Assembly: GCA_947623455.1 (NCBI GenBank)
Contig: OX392532.1
Coordinates: forward strand, 4,485,501-4,549,500
From: Mimachlamys varia
Taxonomy: Eukaryota; Mollusca; Bivalvia; Pectinida; Pectinidae
DNA length: 64,000 nt
Reading direction: 5' to 3'
Under the pieces are notes generated by a model that was given only the letters and a program-made list of their open reading frames with translations, searched no databases and had not been told where the DNA came from. Positions 35,461 through 46,363 of this stretch are shown piece by piece; position 1 is the stretch's first letter; each line of letters begins with the position of its first letter. The position numbers and the translations under genes are program-made.

Positions 35461-36995
35461 ATCAATACAATTAACACATACAGTTCTATCATATACAATT
35501 CTGAGGAGTTTGCAGAAACTGCGTTATCAGGCACTAACTACTTGTCCTATACCACCTAGCTAATATCTCCATATGTGTGTGTATCTATATGTGTGTGTTG
35601 GAGATGAATTGTGTTCTGTTTGTAGTGGGACCGTGTTTCCAACAGCATCTTTTAGAGTGCCACCTCACTTGAATGCTACAGCACAGATACTGCAATTCTA
35701 TATGGGGGGTGTGGTGGCTTTGCGGGCGGACCCATTGACGCCGAGGGCTGAGTATAGGTATAAACGTTGTCCCACGTTTTAGTGTTTTTGTCGTGGGAGG
35801 ACAATCGAAAGGGGCCAAGAAGGCTTAACGGTATATACATATTACAGATTCTGCAACACCCACCCCAGACCCAGGCTGATGTTATTTGCGGAGTTATGGC
35901 CCCTTGATTAATTCTGTGCAATCACAGCAACAAATATTATCCAATTTCTGTGTATGAGGCTTTAGTTTTTGTTGAAATTCCGAGCAATACATCTTGTGTC
36001 AACAGCATGAAAATTACAATACAGTTGAACATACAAAATATGATAACCCCCTTACAAAAGGGGGAAAAGCGGGTATATTAATTCTACAAAATAGGTTGTA
36101 TAAAACTCAGGTTTTGGTGGAATTTTTCAAATTTATGTTGCAGTTCAATTTTCAATTGATCTGATTGCATTGAAACTTGGTCAACTTACTGATACATGTA
36201 TCATATACTAATCACATATATACCTAAATAGTAAAAAAAAAAAAAAAAAACAATTTGACTGGTTCTCCAATTTTGGGTAAAAATTCTTAAACAAAAAATT
36301 ATAATTTTGACACAAGTACATTATGTATTACCTGCAATTCTATGACCTTTAGTATTATACTAGAGTAACTTGTACTATAATACTGAAAACTTAATCACAA
36401 TCACAGGAAAGTGTGTTACAGGACAATAATAACACAGCGCTCATAGGAAACTGACATGTTAGCATTCACAATTATGTAAGGAAGGAGGAAAGGGTCAAAG
36501 ACTTAATGGAAATCTAGCTAATATATTTAATGTACTGTTTGTAAAAAGTGATCCATTCCTTTTCAATAAAAAAAGACTGTAGAACTCATCAGCTCCAATT
36601 TAGCCTAGATTTGACTTAAATAAACATATACAAAACATAAACTGAAATAAACATAATGTAGTTAAGTCTTCCAGATCAAAATTCTGTACATTATGTACAT
36701 ACATTTTTGAAATATAAAAAAAAAACAAAAGTAGAAAATTAAAGGCAGAAAGTATGTTCTATACAATTGGCAATATTATGAGATACATGTACATTAATAT
36801 TGTATGGTATTACTATTCTCTATTACTGTGTGAATTTTATAAAATACCTTTTCAGTAAAATGCATTTTACAGAAACTTTGTTATTCTGATGAAAATTTCA
36901 GAGAATAGTATGATTAGATCAATTTAGACAATCCACAACGTGTATCAATTTTAATATTATAATCTATTATCTGTAAATAAAACAGTAAACATGCA
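35461..36995. other. Intron sequence, nothing certain
   Basis: 35590-35830 is GC-richer than its surroundings and has small overlapping ORFs on both strands, perhaps a fragment of an old mobile element, but I cannot name it. The rest is AT-rich with a poly-A run at 36232-36250. Confidence 0.4.
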
Positions 36996-37029
36996 CAGGT
37001 ATAATGTTGGCTTGGGGAGCTCAGGTAAG

Positions 37030-37278
37030 GGACAATAGACAGGTGTAAAAGTGTTCAGTGGGGTACCTAGTTATCTAACAGTAGAATTAACTGTCCTCTA
37101 GAGAACAATAGACAGGTGTGAAAGTGTTCAGTAGGGTACCTAATTATCTAACAGTAGAATTAACTGTCCTCTAGAGAACAATAGACAGGTGTGAAAGTGT
37201 TCAGGGAGCTACTTAATTATCTAACAGTAGAATTAACTGTCCTCTGGAGAACAATAGACAGGTGTGAAAATCACCTGA
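37030..37278 (+). promoter_or_regulatory. Upstream 73-bp repeat with T-box-like half sites, four copies
   Basis: Same unit as at 27490-27812 with one copy fewer. AGGTGTGA occurs at 37114, 37187 and 37260; the first site (37042) is changed to AGGTGTAA. CCAAT (ACCAATCAGAG, about 37424-37434) and the TATA-like TTTAAATA (about 37563-37570) are retained nearer the gene. Confidence 0.6.
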
Positions 37279-37656
37279 TCAGACAGGTAACAATGGTAAC
37301 TACCTGTACAGTGAGCACAAATCTGTTCACCTGGGTAATTAGTATAACAGAAGTGATTACTGTAAAGTGATCTCACCTTGGTCTACCTATCACGACACAG
37401 ATTAACAGGCCAATTACCCAATCAACCAATCAGAGTGTAGACACTTCACAGTAATTAGTGGGCTCCACCAATGGGAGGGCGAGGTAACTGTAGCCTGAAC
37501 TCCTGTTACAGGTGTCAGCCAATGACACACAGAGATCTTGACACCCAAGCCAGAACTTTTACTTTAAATATGGTGTCAAGTGTCAAAAATGTCACAATTC
37601 ACTCATCTGCCAGAGTTGACACCTGCCATAACCTGACATCACTCAGTGCTACTACC

Positions 37657-39288
37657 ATGTCGTTTGATATCCCTTCACCGTTGCCAATGGAGGTTACCCT
37701 GGAAACCACCTTGTCTGACATCATCGAGGCAACCATTCTGGATGAACACACCCAGCTTGATGACCTGCTTGACCTCCTCTGTGATTCTGCTGACCCACTT
37801 TCCACTACCCATCATCACTCCGAGGCCACCACTATCTGCCCTCATTCCAAGACCACCACTACCCGTCCTTACTCTGAGACCACCACTACCCGTCCTCACT
37901 CAGAGACCTCCACTACCCGCCATCACTCAGAGACCTCCACTACCCGCCCTCACTCAGAGACCACCACTACCCACCCTCAATCCGAGACCACCACTATCTG
38001 TTTTCACTCCAAGACCACCACTTCTCGCCCTCACTCCGAGACCACCACTACCGATCCTCACTCCGAGACCACCACTACCCGTCCTCACTCTGAGACCACC
38101 ACTACCCGCCCTCACTCTGAGACCACCACTACCCGCCCTCACTCTAAGACCACCACTACCCGCCCTCACTCTAAGACCACCACTACCCGTCCTTACTCTG
38201 ATACCACCACTACCCGTCCTTACTCTGATACCACCACTACCCGTCCTTACTCTGATACCACAATTTCCCATCATCACTCCGAGACCACAACTACTCGCTC
38301 TCACTCCGAGACCACCACTACCCGCCCTCACTCTGAGACCACCACTACCCGCCCTCACTCCGAGACCACCACTACCCGCCCTCACTCCGAGACCACCACT
38401 ACCCGCCCTCACTCTGAGACCACCACTAACTGCCCTCACTCTGAGACCACCACTACCCGCCCTCAATCCGAGACCACCACTACCCGCCCTAACTCCGAGA
38501 CCACCACTACTCCACTGAAGAAACTCACTACTGCCTCCAGTCCTGTCTCCGAATCCAGACCCGACTCCATCTTTGGTTTGCTGTCCTGTGCCTCACCTCC
38601 ATCTACTCCTCTACTCAACCACCCATTCTTCTGTGAGCTACGATCCGTCCTGCTAGATGAGTGTAAGAAGTCTGCCACACCCAACTCCCTCTTGTCTACA
38701 TTCCAACCCAAGTCCTACTCCACGGTGTCTGACAGGGAGCGCCGACTACAGCAGATGTTCAAGAGACAACACAGTACCCATGGTGACGAGATCCAGCAAC
38801 TGTCCAGCTTCTACCGATACCAGGCCGGAGCAGTGGAAATGGAGTGTCTACAGAATCTACAAGACTGTGCTGCCACCTACCACCCATCCGTCAACAGTTA
38901 CTACGACAACCAGCTTCACCTCATCATGGATCGTGTGGAGACCAGCCTTGAGGGACTTGATACCACAACCCGTGAGAGGACCCGCCACCAGAGTGAGCCA
39001 CTATCTGCCCCGACTCGTCCACTGTCTCGACCCGTCCTGTCCCGGAAGGCCGTCCGACTGATGGAAGAGTGGTACTACCTCAACACTGAGCATCCCTACC
39101 CGTCACCTGACGTCATTCACCGACTTGCCGAGCAAGGTCACATGAAGGAGGAACAGGTGAAGAAGTGGTTCAGCAACAAGAGGAGTCGTTCCCACAACAC
39201 CAAGACATTGGCCGAGATCTCCAAAAGACGTCGTCGACCCCACGGACCCCCGAGCATCATCTACCTCCCCAGTTTTGACTACTGCTGA
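37657..39288 (+). CDS. TALE-class homeodomain protein, copy 2 (intronless)
   Basis: 543 residues from ATG 37657; the frame also extends up to ATG 37471, as in copy 1. Same architecture: acidic Leu-rich N-terminus, Thr-rich nonapeptide repeat (26 units, six more than copy 1), conserved middle region, and a TALE homeodomain at about residues 458-516 identical to copy 1 (HPYPS loop, KKWFSNKRSR), then KRRRR and the C-terminal YLPSFDYC. Outside the repeat the proteins differ at few sites, three of which are gains of Cys (LLSCASPP, MECLQNLQD, LQDCAATY). The intact frame argues it is functional or very recently duplicated. Confidence 0.85.
   Translation: MSFDIPSPLPMEVTLETTLSDIIEATILDEHTQLDDLLDLLCDSADPLSTTHHHSEATTICPHSKTTTTRPYSETTTTRPHSETSTTRHHSETSTTRPHSETTTTHPQSETTTICFHSKTTTSRPHSETTTTDPHSETTTTRPHSETTTTRPHSETTTTRPHSKTTTTRPHSKTTTTRPYSDTTTTRPYSDTTTTRPYSDTTISHHHSETTTTRSHSETTTTRPHSETTTTRPHSETTTTRPHSETTTTRPHSETTTNCPHSETTTTRPQSETTTTRPNSETTTTPLKKLTTASSPVSESRPDSIFGLLSCASPPSTPLLNHPFFCELRSVLLDECKKSATPNSLLSTFQPKSYSTVSDRERRLQQMFKRQHSTHGDEIQQLSSFYRYQAGAVEMECLQNLQDCAATYHPSVNSYYDNQLHLIMDRVETSLEGLDTTTRERTRHQSEPLSAPTRPLSRPVLSRKAVRLMEEWYYLNTEHPYPSPDVIHRLAEQGHMKEEQVKKWFSNKRSRSHNTKTLAEISKRRRRPHGPPSIIYLPSFDYC
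37808..38515 (+). repeat. Coding 27-bp minisatellite, 26 units (copy 2)
   Basis: Same nonapeptide repeat as in copy 1. Local homogenised runs are visible: three RPYSD units in a row (about 38188-38268) and several identical RPHSE units. Reading frames on the other strand and in the +2 frame are repeat artefacts. Confidence 0.92.
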
Positions 39289-40250
39289 TGTTGTGCTCTG
39301 TGACAATATATACCATATGATTTTAATGCTGATTACAATTAAGGGCTGTTTATAGTTCTTTAGTGCTTCTGTGAATTTATTTGACTTGTAACTAAAATGT
39401 GCTTGATATTTACTATACATTTGCATTATTTTTGATTGTTTCTAGTATTTTCTGTATTAAACATGTAATGTATCACGTATCATATTTTTAATCTAATATT
39501 ATATGTTGTAGTATTATGTATTATGATGTGTTGCATCTAGTAGTATGTGTTGTATCTAGTAGTATGTGTTGTATCTAGTAGTATGTGCTGTATCTCGTAT
39601 TATGTGCTGTATCTAGTATTATGTGCTGTTTCTAGTATTATGTGCTGTTTCTAGTGTTATGTGTTGTATCTAGTAAAATGTGCTGTATCTAGTATTATGT
39701 GCTGTGTCTAGTATTATGTGTTGTATCTAGTATTATGTTCTGTATCTAGTGTTATGTGTTGTATCTAGTGTTATGTGTTGTATCTAGTAGTATGTGCTGT
39801 ATCTAGTATTATGTGCTGTGTCTAGTATTATGTGTTGTATCTAGTATTATGTGCTGTATCTAGTATTATGTGTTGTATCTAGTAGTATGTGCTGTATCTC
39901 GTATTATGTGTTGTATCTAGTATTATGTTCTGTATCTAGTATTATGTGTTGTATCTAGTATTATTTGCTGTATCTAGTAGCATGTGCTGTGTCTAGTATT
40001 ATGTATTGTATCTAGTATTATGTGCTGTGTCTAGTAGTATGTGCTGTATCTAGTATTATGTGTTGTATCTAGTATTATTTGCTGTATCTAGTAGTATGTG
40101 CTGACTGTCTAGTATTATGTGTTGTATCTAGAATTATGTGTTTTATCTAGTATAATGTTTGTAGTTTGTAGTATGTAATAGTATTTGTACTTGATGTGCT
40201 GTGTAATTCTTATTACTTATCTAATAAAATCTTATCTCTAGCAATTCTAT
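39289..40250 (+). other. 3' untranslated region with short tandem repeat
   Basis: After TGA, unique sequence to about 39500, then about 650 bp of TATCTAGTATTATGTGCTG-type 19-20-bp units to about 40160, ending with AATAAA at 40223-40228. It parallels copy 1 but the array is longer and more regular. Confidence 0.65.
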
Positions 40251-40299
40251 TTGTCATGTATCTGCTTGATATTGTTACAATTTTCAACACACAACTCAT

Positions 40300-40605
40300 G
40301 GGTATGTATTTAGACCCCTTATCACACACTGACTGAGTTATGGCCCTTTTCACACCCTGACTGAGTTATCCACCATATCACACCCTGACTGAGTTATTTT
40401 ATGCCCCATATCACACACTGACTGAGTTATGCCCCTATTTACACCCTGACTGAGTTATGCCCCTTTTCACACCCTGACTGAGTTATGCCCCTTTTCACAC
40501 CCTGACTGAGTTATGCCCCTTTTCACACCCTGACTGAGTTATGCCCCTTTTCACACCCTGACTGAGTTATGCCCCTTTTCACACCCTGACTGAGTTATGC
40601 TCCTT
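40300..40605. repeat. 28-bp tandem repeat, about ten copies
   Basis: Units of CACACCCTGACTGAGTTATG followed by CCCCTTTT, degenerate at the left end and nearly identical from 40430 to 40600. Lies in the ABCC intron downstream of the second homeobox gene. Confidence 0.9.
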
Positions 40606-41315
40606 ATCAGACCACAAGTTAACATTGCCCCTTAAACAACCTACTGTCTGCTCCATATCCTTGTCTACTGAATAAAATTTCATACCTGGCCCATATTCAA
40701 GGTCACAAGGGTCAAATGTGTTAAAACTTTTGAGCAACTTCTTCTGATAAACCAAAAGGCCTAGAGAAACATGATATTTGGCTGGTAGCTTCCTTGGATG
40801 AAGCCAAACAAAAGCCAAGCAAATGAAAATGACATTGTTTTGCAAATCTTAACATGTTGTTCTGAATGTCTAACCTCAATTGATTTTAGGTGTTTAGTTA
40901 CAAGTCAGAGATGGATACCATTACAAAATTTAATTGATTGATGTACTATGGAAATGCCGAAGCTTGAAAAGCAAGTGCTGTGCTAATTTAAACTCCAATT
41001 ATAATTTGTATGAAGATGTCATTCTGATGTCTGTAATTTTCTTATTGAACATGATTGCAAAGTTTTCTATAGGCATCCAAATGTAGCATTGAAGAAATAC
41101 ATATTATGGGATAATTACCAGTGTTTTGATCCGGTCAACCCATAATCCAATCTGTTTACCTTGTCAGAAGATAATGATGCATATATTCATGCAGTAAGCT
41201 TTGATATGACCTTGACATATGCATGTACAATAACCTGTTGTACAATAACGTTCGCTGTTGTAGATGATATCCTTTGTTAAATAAACCTGTCCTGATAAGT
41301 AAGTATTGATTACAG
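40606..41315. other. End of the large intron
   Basis: Non-coding; about 40680-40800 is similar to the GGTCACAAGGGTCAAA-type repeat at 44700-45200. Nothing else recognised up to the acceptor (TTGATTACAG). Confidence 0.5.
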
Positions 41316-41642
41316 GCGATGACAATGAGCAACGAGATGCACAAGGATACGACTTTGGGAGAGACCGTGAATCTGATGTCTGTCGACTGCCAGCGTATCC
41401 AGGACACGTTCAACTTCTTGTGGTCGTTGGTTACGGTGCCTCTCCAAACCGCCATTGGAATCTACCTGTTGTGGACGTATGTGGAGCTGGGTCCCTCCTG
41501 TCTGGCCGGGCTGGGCGTTCTGATGCTCATGGTACCTCTCAACTCCTTTGTGGCCATCCAACAGAGGAGACTGCAGGGCCTGGTACTTATGTACAAGGGC
41601 AAGCGCATCAAGTTGTTCAGTGAAATTCTCAATGGTATAAAG
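41316..41642 (+). CDS. ABCC1-like exon: TMD1 TM8-TM9
   Basis: 109 codons, phase 0 at both ends; acceptor GATTACAG, donor GTTAGT. It contains TLGETVNLMSVDCQRI, a hallmark of ABCC proteins, two helices (WSLVTVPLQTAIGIYLLW and GPSCLAGLGVLMLMVPLNSF), then QQRRLQGLVLMYKGKRIKLF and SEILNGIK. It is the largest coding exon seen. Other frames over it are shadows. Confidence 0.93.
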
Positions 41643-42244
41643 GTTAGTAATCTAAATCTAGCAATATTGTTAGACTTTTTGTTCATGACAGCTTTTAATA
41701 AAAAAACAAATTTTTAAGTTACAATGCTTGTTGCAAGATCTACTTTTATTATGAATTTTAAAAACTAGCTGGCATGTAAAAGTGAGATTTTTGAGACAAT
41801 ACTGAACTTTGTAAACGTTAGTGCACAGCTCCATTACTTCTTGTGAAGAATCATGTCTTTAACACACTAATAATATACATATACAGATAATATGTATATC
41901 AAATATATAGGCATGTGAAAAGAAGTTTTCAACAAATGCTATTTCACATTTTATAAAAATTGATAAAATGTGAGTGAAAATTGCATCTGTTGTTTTTCCT
42001 GTTAGCCAAGCTCTTTTACCTTCCTATTTAATTATGAATTTCATGATCATGGAAATATCACCAGCTATACATACACAATGAGTTAAATGAAATTTAACAC
42101 AGTGAAATGTTATGGTTGTGATACGTTTGTGATGCGGAAATCACAAAATAGCAGTTGCGAGAGAAATTTGGTGTGATAAACTTATGTCTGAGAATGATGT
42201 TCAGCAGCTTTAATGTTAGACATGATTCCCTTGTTTTCCTGTAG
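41643..42244. other. Intron
   Basis: 602-bp AT-rich intron with no feature recognised. Confidence 0.65.
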
Positions 42245-42382
42245 GTACTGAAGATGTATGCGTGGGAGCCATCGTTTACAGAGAAAGTGTTGGAGATACG
42301 ACAACAGGAGCTGAAGAGGTTAAAACACATAGCCTACCTCCAGGGTTTCACCACCTTCTGCTTCCTCCTCGCTCCCTTCGTG
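42245..42382 (+). CDS. ABCC1-like exon: TMD1 coupling helix to TM10
   Basis: 46 codons, phase 0 at both ends. It starts VLKMYAWEPSFTEKVLEIRQ, completing the conserved NGIKVLK-x-YAWE motif across the splice junction, and ends FCFLLAPFV before GTAAAG. The final 21 coding bases plus the donor are the founder of the array that follows. Confidence 0.9.
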
Positions 42383-44410
42383 GTAAAGTATTTCTTCCTC
42401 CTCGCTCCCTTCGTGGTATTAAGTATTTCTTCTCCTCGCTCCTTTCGTGGTAAAGTATTTCTTCCTCCTCGCTCCCTTCGTGGTAAAGTATTTCTTCCTC
42501 CTCGCTCCTTTCGTGGTAAAGTATTTCTTCCTCCTCGCTCCCTTCTTGTTAAAGTATTTCTTCTCCTCGCTCCCTTCGTGGTAAAGTATTTCTTCCTCCT
42601 CGCTCCCTTCGTGGTATTAAGTATTTCTTCTCCTCGCTCCCTTCATGTTAAAGTATTTCTTCCTCCTCGCTCCCTTCGTGGTAAAGTATTTCTTCCTCCT
42701 CGCTCCCTTCGTGGTATTAAGTATTTCTTCTCCTCGCTCCCTTCATGTTAAAGTATTTCTTCCTCCTCGCTCCCTTCATGTTAAAGTATTTCTTCCTCCT
42801 CGCTCCCTTCGTGGTAAAGTATTTCTTCCTCCTCGCTCCCTTCGTGGTATTAAGTATTTCTTCTCCTCGCTCCCTTCATGTTAAAGTATTTCTTCCTCCT
42901 CGCTCCCTTCGTGGTAAAGTATTTCTTCCTCCTCGCTCCCTTCGTGGTATTAAGTATTTCTTCTCCTCGCTCCCTTCATGTTAAAGTATTTCTTCCTCCT
43001 CGCTCCCTTCATATTAAAGTATTTCTTCCTCCTCGCTCCCTTCGTGGTAAAGTATTTCTTCTCCTCGCTCCCTTCGTGGTAAAGTATTTCTTCCTCCTCG
43101 CTCCCTTCGTGGTAAAGTATTTCTTCTCCTCGCTTCTTTCGTGGTAAAGTATTTCTTCCTCCTCGCTCCCTTCATGTTAAAGTATTTCTTCCTCCTCACT
43201 CCCTTCGTGGTAAAGTATTTCTTCTCCTCGCTCCCTTCGTGGTAAAGTATTTCTTCTCCTCACTCCCTTCGTGGTAAAGTATTTCTTCTCCTCGCTCCCT
43301 TCGTGGTAAAGTATTTCTTCTCCTCGCTCCCTTCGTGGTAAAGTATTTCTTCTCCTCGCTCCCTTCATGTTAAAGTATTTCTTCCTCCTCACTCCCTTCG
43401 TGGTAAAGTATTTCTTCTCCTCGCTCCCTTCATGGTAAAGTATTTCTTCCTCCTCGCTCCCTTCGTGGTAAAGTATTTCTTCTCCTCGCTCCCTTTATGG
43501 TAAAGTATTTCTTCTCCTCGCTCCCTTCGGGGTAAAGTATTTCTTCTCCTCGCTCCCTTCGTGGTAAAGTATTTCTTCTCCTCGCTCCCTTCGTGGTAAA
43601 GTATTTCTTCTCCTCGCTCCCTTCATGTTAAAGTATTTCTTCCTCCTCACTCCCTTCGTGGTAAAGTATTTCTTCTCCTCGCTCCCTTCATGGTAAAGTA
43701 TTTCTTCCTCCTCGCTCCCTTCGTGGTAAAGTATTTCTTCTCCTCACTCCCTTCGTGGTAAAGTATTTCTTCTCCTCGCTCCCTTCGTGGTAAAGTATTT
43801 CTTCTCCTCGCTCCCTTCATGTTAAAGTATTTCTTCCTCCTCACTCCCTTCGTGGTAAAGTATTTCTTCTCCTCGCTCCCTTCATGGTAAAGTATTTCTT
43901 CCTCCTCGCTCCCTTCGTGGTAAAGTATTTCTTCTCCTCACTCCCTTCGTGGTAAAGTATTTCTTCTCCTCTCTCCCTTCATGGTAAAGTATTTCTTCTC
44001 CTCACTCCCTTCGTGGTAAAGTATTTCTTCTCCTCGCTCCCTTCATGGTAAAGTATTTCTTCCTCCTCGCTCCCTTCGTGGTAAAGTATTTCTTCTCCTC
44101 ACTCCCTTCGTGGTAAAGTATTTCTTCTCCTCGCTCCCTTCATGGTAAAGTATTTCTTCTCCTCACTCCCTTCGTGGTAAAGTATTTCTTCTCCTCACTC
44201 CCTTCGTGGTAAAGTATTTCTTCTCCTCGCTCCCTTTATGGTAAAGTATTTCTTCTCCTCGCTCCCTTCATGGTAAAGTATTTCTTCTCCTCGCTCCCTT
44301 CATGGTAAAGTATTTCTTCTCCTCGCTCCCTTTATGGTAAAGTATTTCTTCTCCTCGCTCCCTTCGGGGTAAAGTATTTCTTCCTCCTCGCTCCCTTTAT
44401 GGTAAAGTAT
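42362..44410 (+). repeat. ~32-bp array derived from an exon-intron junction, about 62 copies
   Basis: Units of about 30-36 bp combine the last bases of the preceding exon (TCCTCGCTCCCTTCGTG, encoding LLAPFV) with its donor and first intron bases (GTAAAGTATTTCT). Variants: CTTCATG, CTTTATG, TCACTCC, GTGGTATTAAG. Higher-order repeats of about 452 bp are visible between 43177 and 43850. The frame from the exon stays open for about 120 codons, giving repeat peptides; the donor motif TGGTAAAG is kept in most units. It fills most of the intron to the next exon. Confidence 0.93.
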
Positions 44411-44690
44411 AGTGAACTACATTTATTATTGAGGTCGGTAAGTTCAGAGCCTCTCTTCAAGTTTGAAAACCAAACATGATAGCAAACTACATTTTAAGAT
44501 GATCTATATTCCTAAGAAATGATGTTATTTATGAAGTTCCACTTTATATAATTACAGTTACCATGCAAAACCTACCTTTCAGAATGATTTGCTTTCTACT
44601 ACGTTCCCCTCAAATTCAAAACTGGAACTTTGTCATATCAGCCACAAACTCTTTCATATATTTTGCCTTGAAAATGATCATTGCAAATGA
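44411..44690. other. Intron sequence
   Basis: Short unique AT-rich stretch between two repeats; nothing recognised. Confidence 0.5.
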
Positions 44691-45200
44691 ATGACGATCT
44701 ACCATGTTTGTTAAAATGAATGACCTTGATCCACTTTCAAGGTCACATGGTTTAATGTCTGAAAATAGTGAAGCAACTTCTTCTAGATAACCAAACGGCC
44801 TGGGGTACTGATATTTGCCCTAAGTATGCTGGGATGAATGGTTACCTTATTTGTTAAAATCATTGACTTACTTTCAAGGTCACAGGGGTGATATATTTTG
44901 ACATTCTTCAGGCAACTTCTTCTCAATAACCAAACAGTCTGGGGTACTGATATTTGGCCTGTAGTATGCTGGGATGAATGGCTACCATGCTTGTTAAAAT
45001 GAATTACATTGACTTACTTTCAAGGTCACAGGGGTGAAATATCTTAAAATTCTTCAAGCAAGTTCTTCTCAATAACCAAATGGACTGGGGTGCTCATATT
45101 TGGCCTGTAGTATGCTGGGATGAAGGCTACCATGTTTGTTGAAATGAATTACATTGACTCATTGTCAAGGTATAACAGTGGTCAAATATATTCAGTTATA
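44691..45200. repeat. ~135-bp tandem repeat, about four diverged copies
   Basis: Units contain ACTTTCAAGGTCACAGGGGT, CAACTTCTTCTCAATAACCA, TGGGGTACTGATATTTGGCC and TATGCTGGGATGAATGG. Related single copies occur at about 24830-24970 and 40680-40800, so this is a dispersed family that expanded locally. Confidence 0.75.
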
Positions 45201-45471
45201 TATAGATCTTTATAGTCAGATGACTGTTAAGGCCCCATGGGCCTCTTGTTAGGTTGGGTGTACTGCTTGGTGACCTATGGTACCAATTAACACCAAAGGA
45301 GGACAGCAAGGTTTATTTTTCATATGTAAAAACTAAGATTTTCAAACAGTAAAAAATGGTCTATGTCGTGTAACGTTCTGGCCAAGTGTGTATATGTAAA
45401 CCTTGAATTTGATATTAGTTTGTAACATATGACTTATAAACATTGATTTAGGATTGTGATTTGTTTGACAG

Positions 45472-45618
45472 GTGATGCTGGCAACCTTTGCGACCTATGT
45501 GGTGACCTCTGACACACATAGTTTGAGGTCAGATCAGGCTTTTGTGGCCTTGGCTCTGTTTAACATCCTTAGGGTACCTGTCAACCTGTTGTCTCAGCTC
45601 ATCTCCTACGGGGTCCAG
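45472..45618 (+). CDS. ABCC1-like exon: TMD1 TM10-TM11
   Basis: 49 codons, phase 0 at both ends; acceptor TTGACAG, donor GTACAG. It encodes a helix (VMLATFATYVVTS), the loop THSLRSDQAF, and VALALFNILRVPVNLLSQ. The last is the conserved ABCC motif AF-x-(S/A)LALFNILR-x-P, followed by LISYGVQ. Confidence 0.92.
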
Positions 45619-45829
45619 GTACAGTACCATTTTACAGCAGCCCGTTCATATATCATTTTTTTACAATCGAAATAATATTAGAAAAAATCATCTAAAGGGA
45701 AGCAACTGTTTTGGGCTCTTAAAAGTAGTCCGACAAATCATTGAGGTAACAGTTGCAAGATACAATGATTTATTTTGGTACTTATGTTACCTGTATGTAC
45801 CTTAATTGCTGTATGAAGAAGATGCTCGT

Positions 45830-46235
45830 ATTAAAATTATTTGTATCAGTAGCTGTAGTAGCTACTTTACCTGTTTTACCTGTACTTACCGGGTACCTGT
45901 ATTAACATTATTTATAAGAGTACTGTATCAGTAGTAGCTATACTTACCTGTTTTACCTGTTTTACCTGTACTTACCGGGTACCTGTATTAACATTATTTA
46001 TAAGAGTACTGTATCAGTATTAGCTACTTACCTGTTTTACCTGTACTTACCGGGTACCTGTATTAACATTATTTATAAGAGTACTGTATCAGTATTAGCT
46101 ACTTACCTGTTTTACCTGTACTTACTGGGTACCTGTATTAACATTATTTATAAGAGTACTGTATCAGTATTAGCTACTTACCTGTTTTACCTGTACTTAC
46201 CTGTATTAACATTATTTGTACCTACAGTACACAAG
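45830..46235. repeat. ~79-bp tandem repeat, about five copies
   Basis: Units of TACCTGTTTTACCTGTACTT, ACCGGGTACCTGTATTAACA, TTATTTATAAGAGTACTG and TATCAGTATTAGC, lying in the intron and ending about 45 bp before the next exon. Confidence 0.88.
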
Positions 46236-46278
46236 TATATTCCTTACCTGTAATTATACAGCCCTGGTTTATTTACAG

Positions 46279-46363
46279 GCCATGGTTTCCATCAACAGGA
46301 TCAGGAACTACTTAAGTGGAAGTGACCTTGACCCCGGCAACGTGCATTTTACAGACAGTAATG
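46279..46363 (+). CDS. ABCC1-like exon: end of TMD1
   Basis: 85 nt, phase 0 start and one base over at the end (donor GTAGTG). It reads AMVSINRIRNYLSGSDLDPG and VHFTDSN. In MRP1 the corresponding S-x-x-R-(I/L)-x-x-(F/Y)L block follows TM11 and leads to NBD1. The remaining G pairs with AC of the next exon to give Asp. Confidence 0.87.

Larger units (their letters stand above)
36997..40250 (+). repeat. Segmental duplication, copy 2 (homeobox gene block)
   Basis: Partner of 27467-30560: same upstream repeats, promoter motifs, gene and repeat-filled 3' UTR. Divergence is mainly copy number of internal tandem repeats. Confidence 0.9.

Noticed and set aside
35573..35921. Overlapping small ORFs on both strands in a GC-richer patch
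   Set aside because: No recognisable product; probably remnant mobile DNA.
41306..41623. Overlapping ORFs in other frames and strands over the 327-nt ABCC exon
   Set aside because: Shadows of a strongly coding exon; only the 41316 frame matches ABCC.
42254..42751. 165-residue ORF as a complete gene
   Set aside because: First 43 residues are the ABCC exon; the rest is read-through into the junction-derived repeat.
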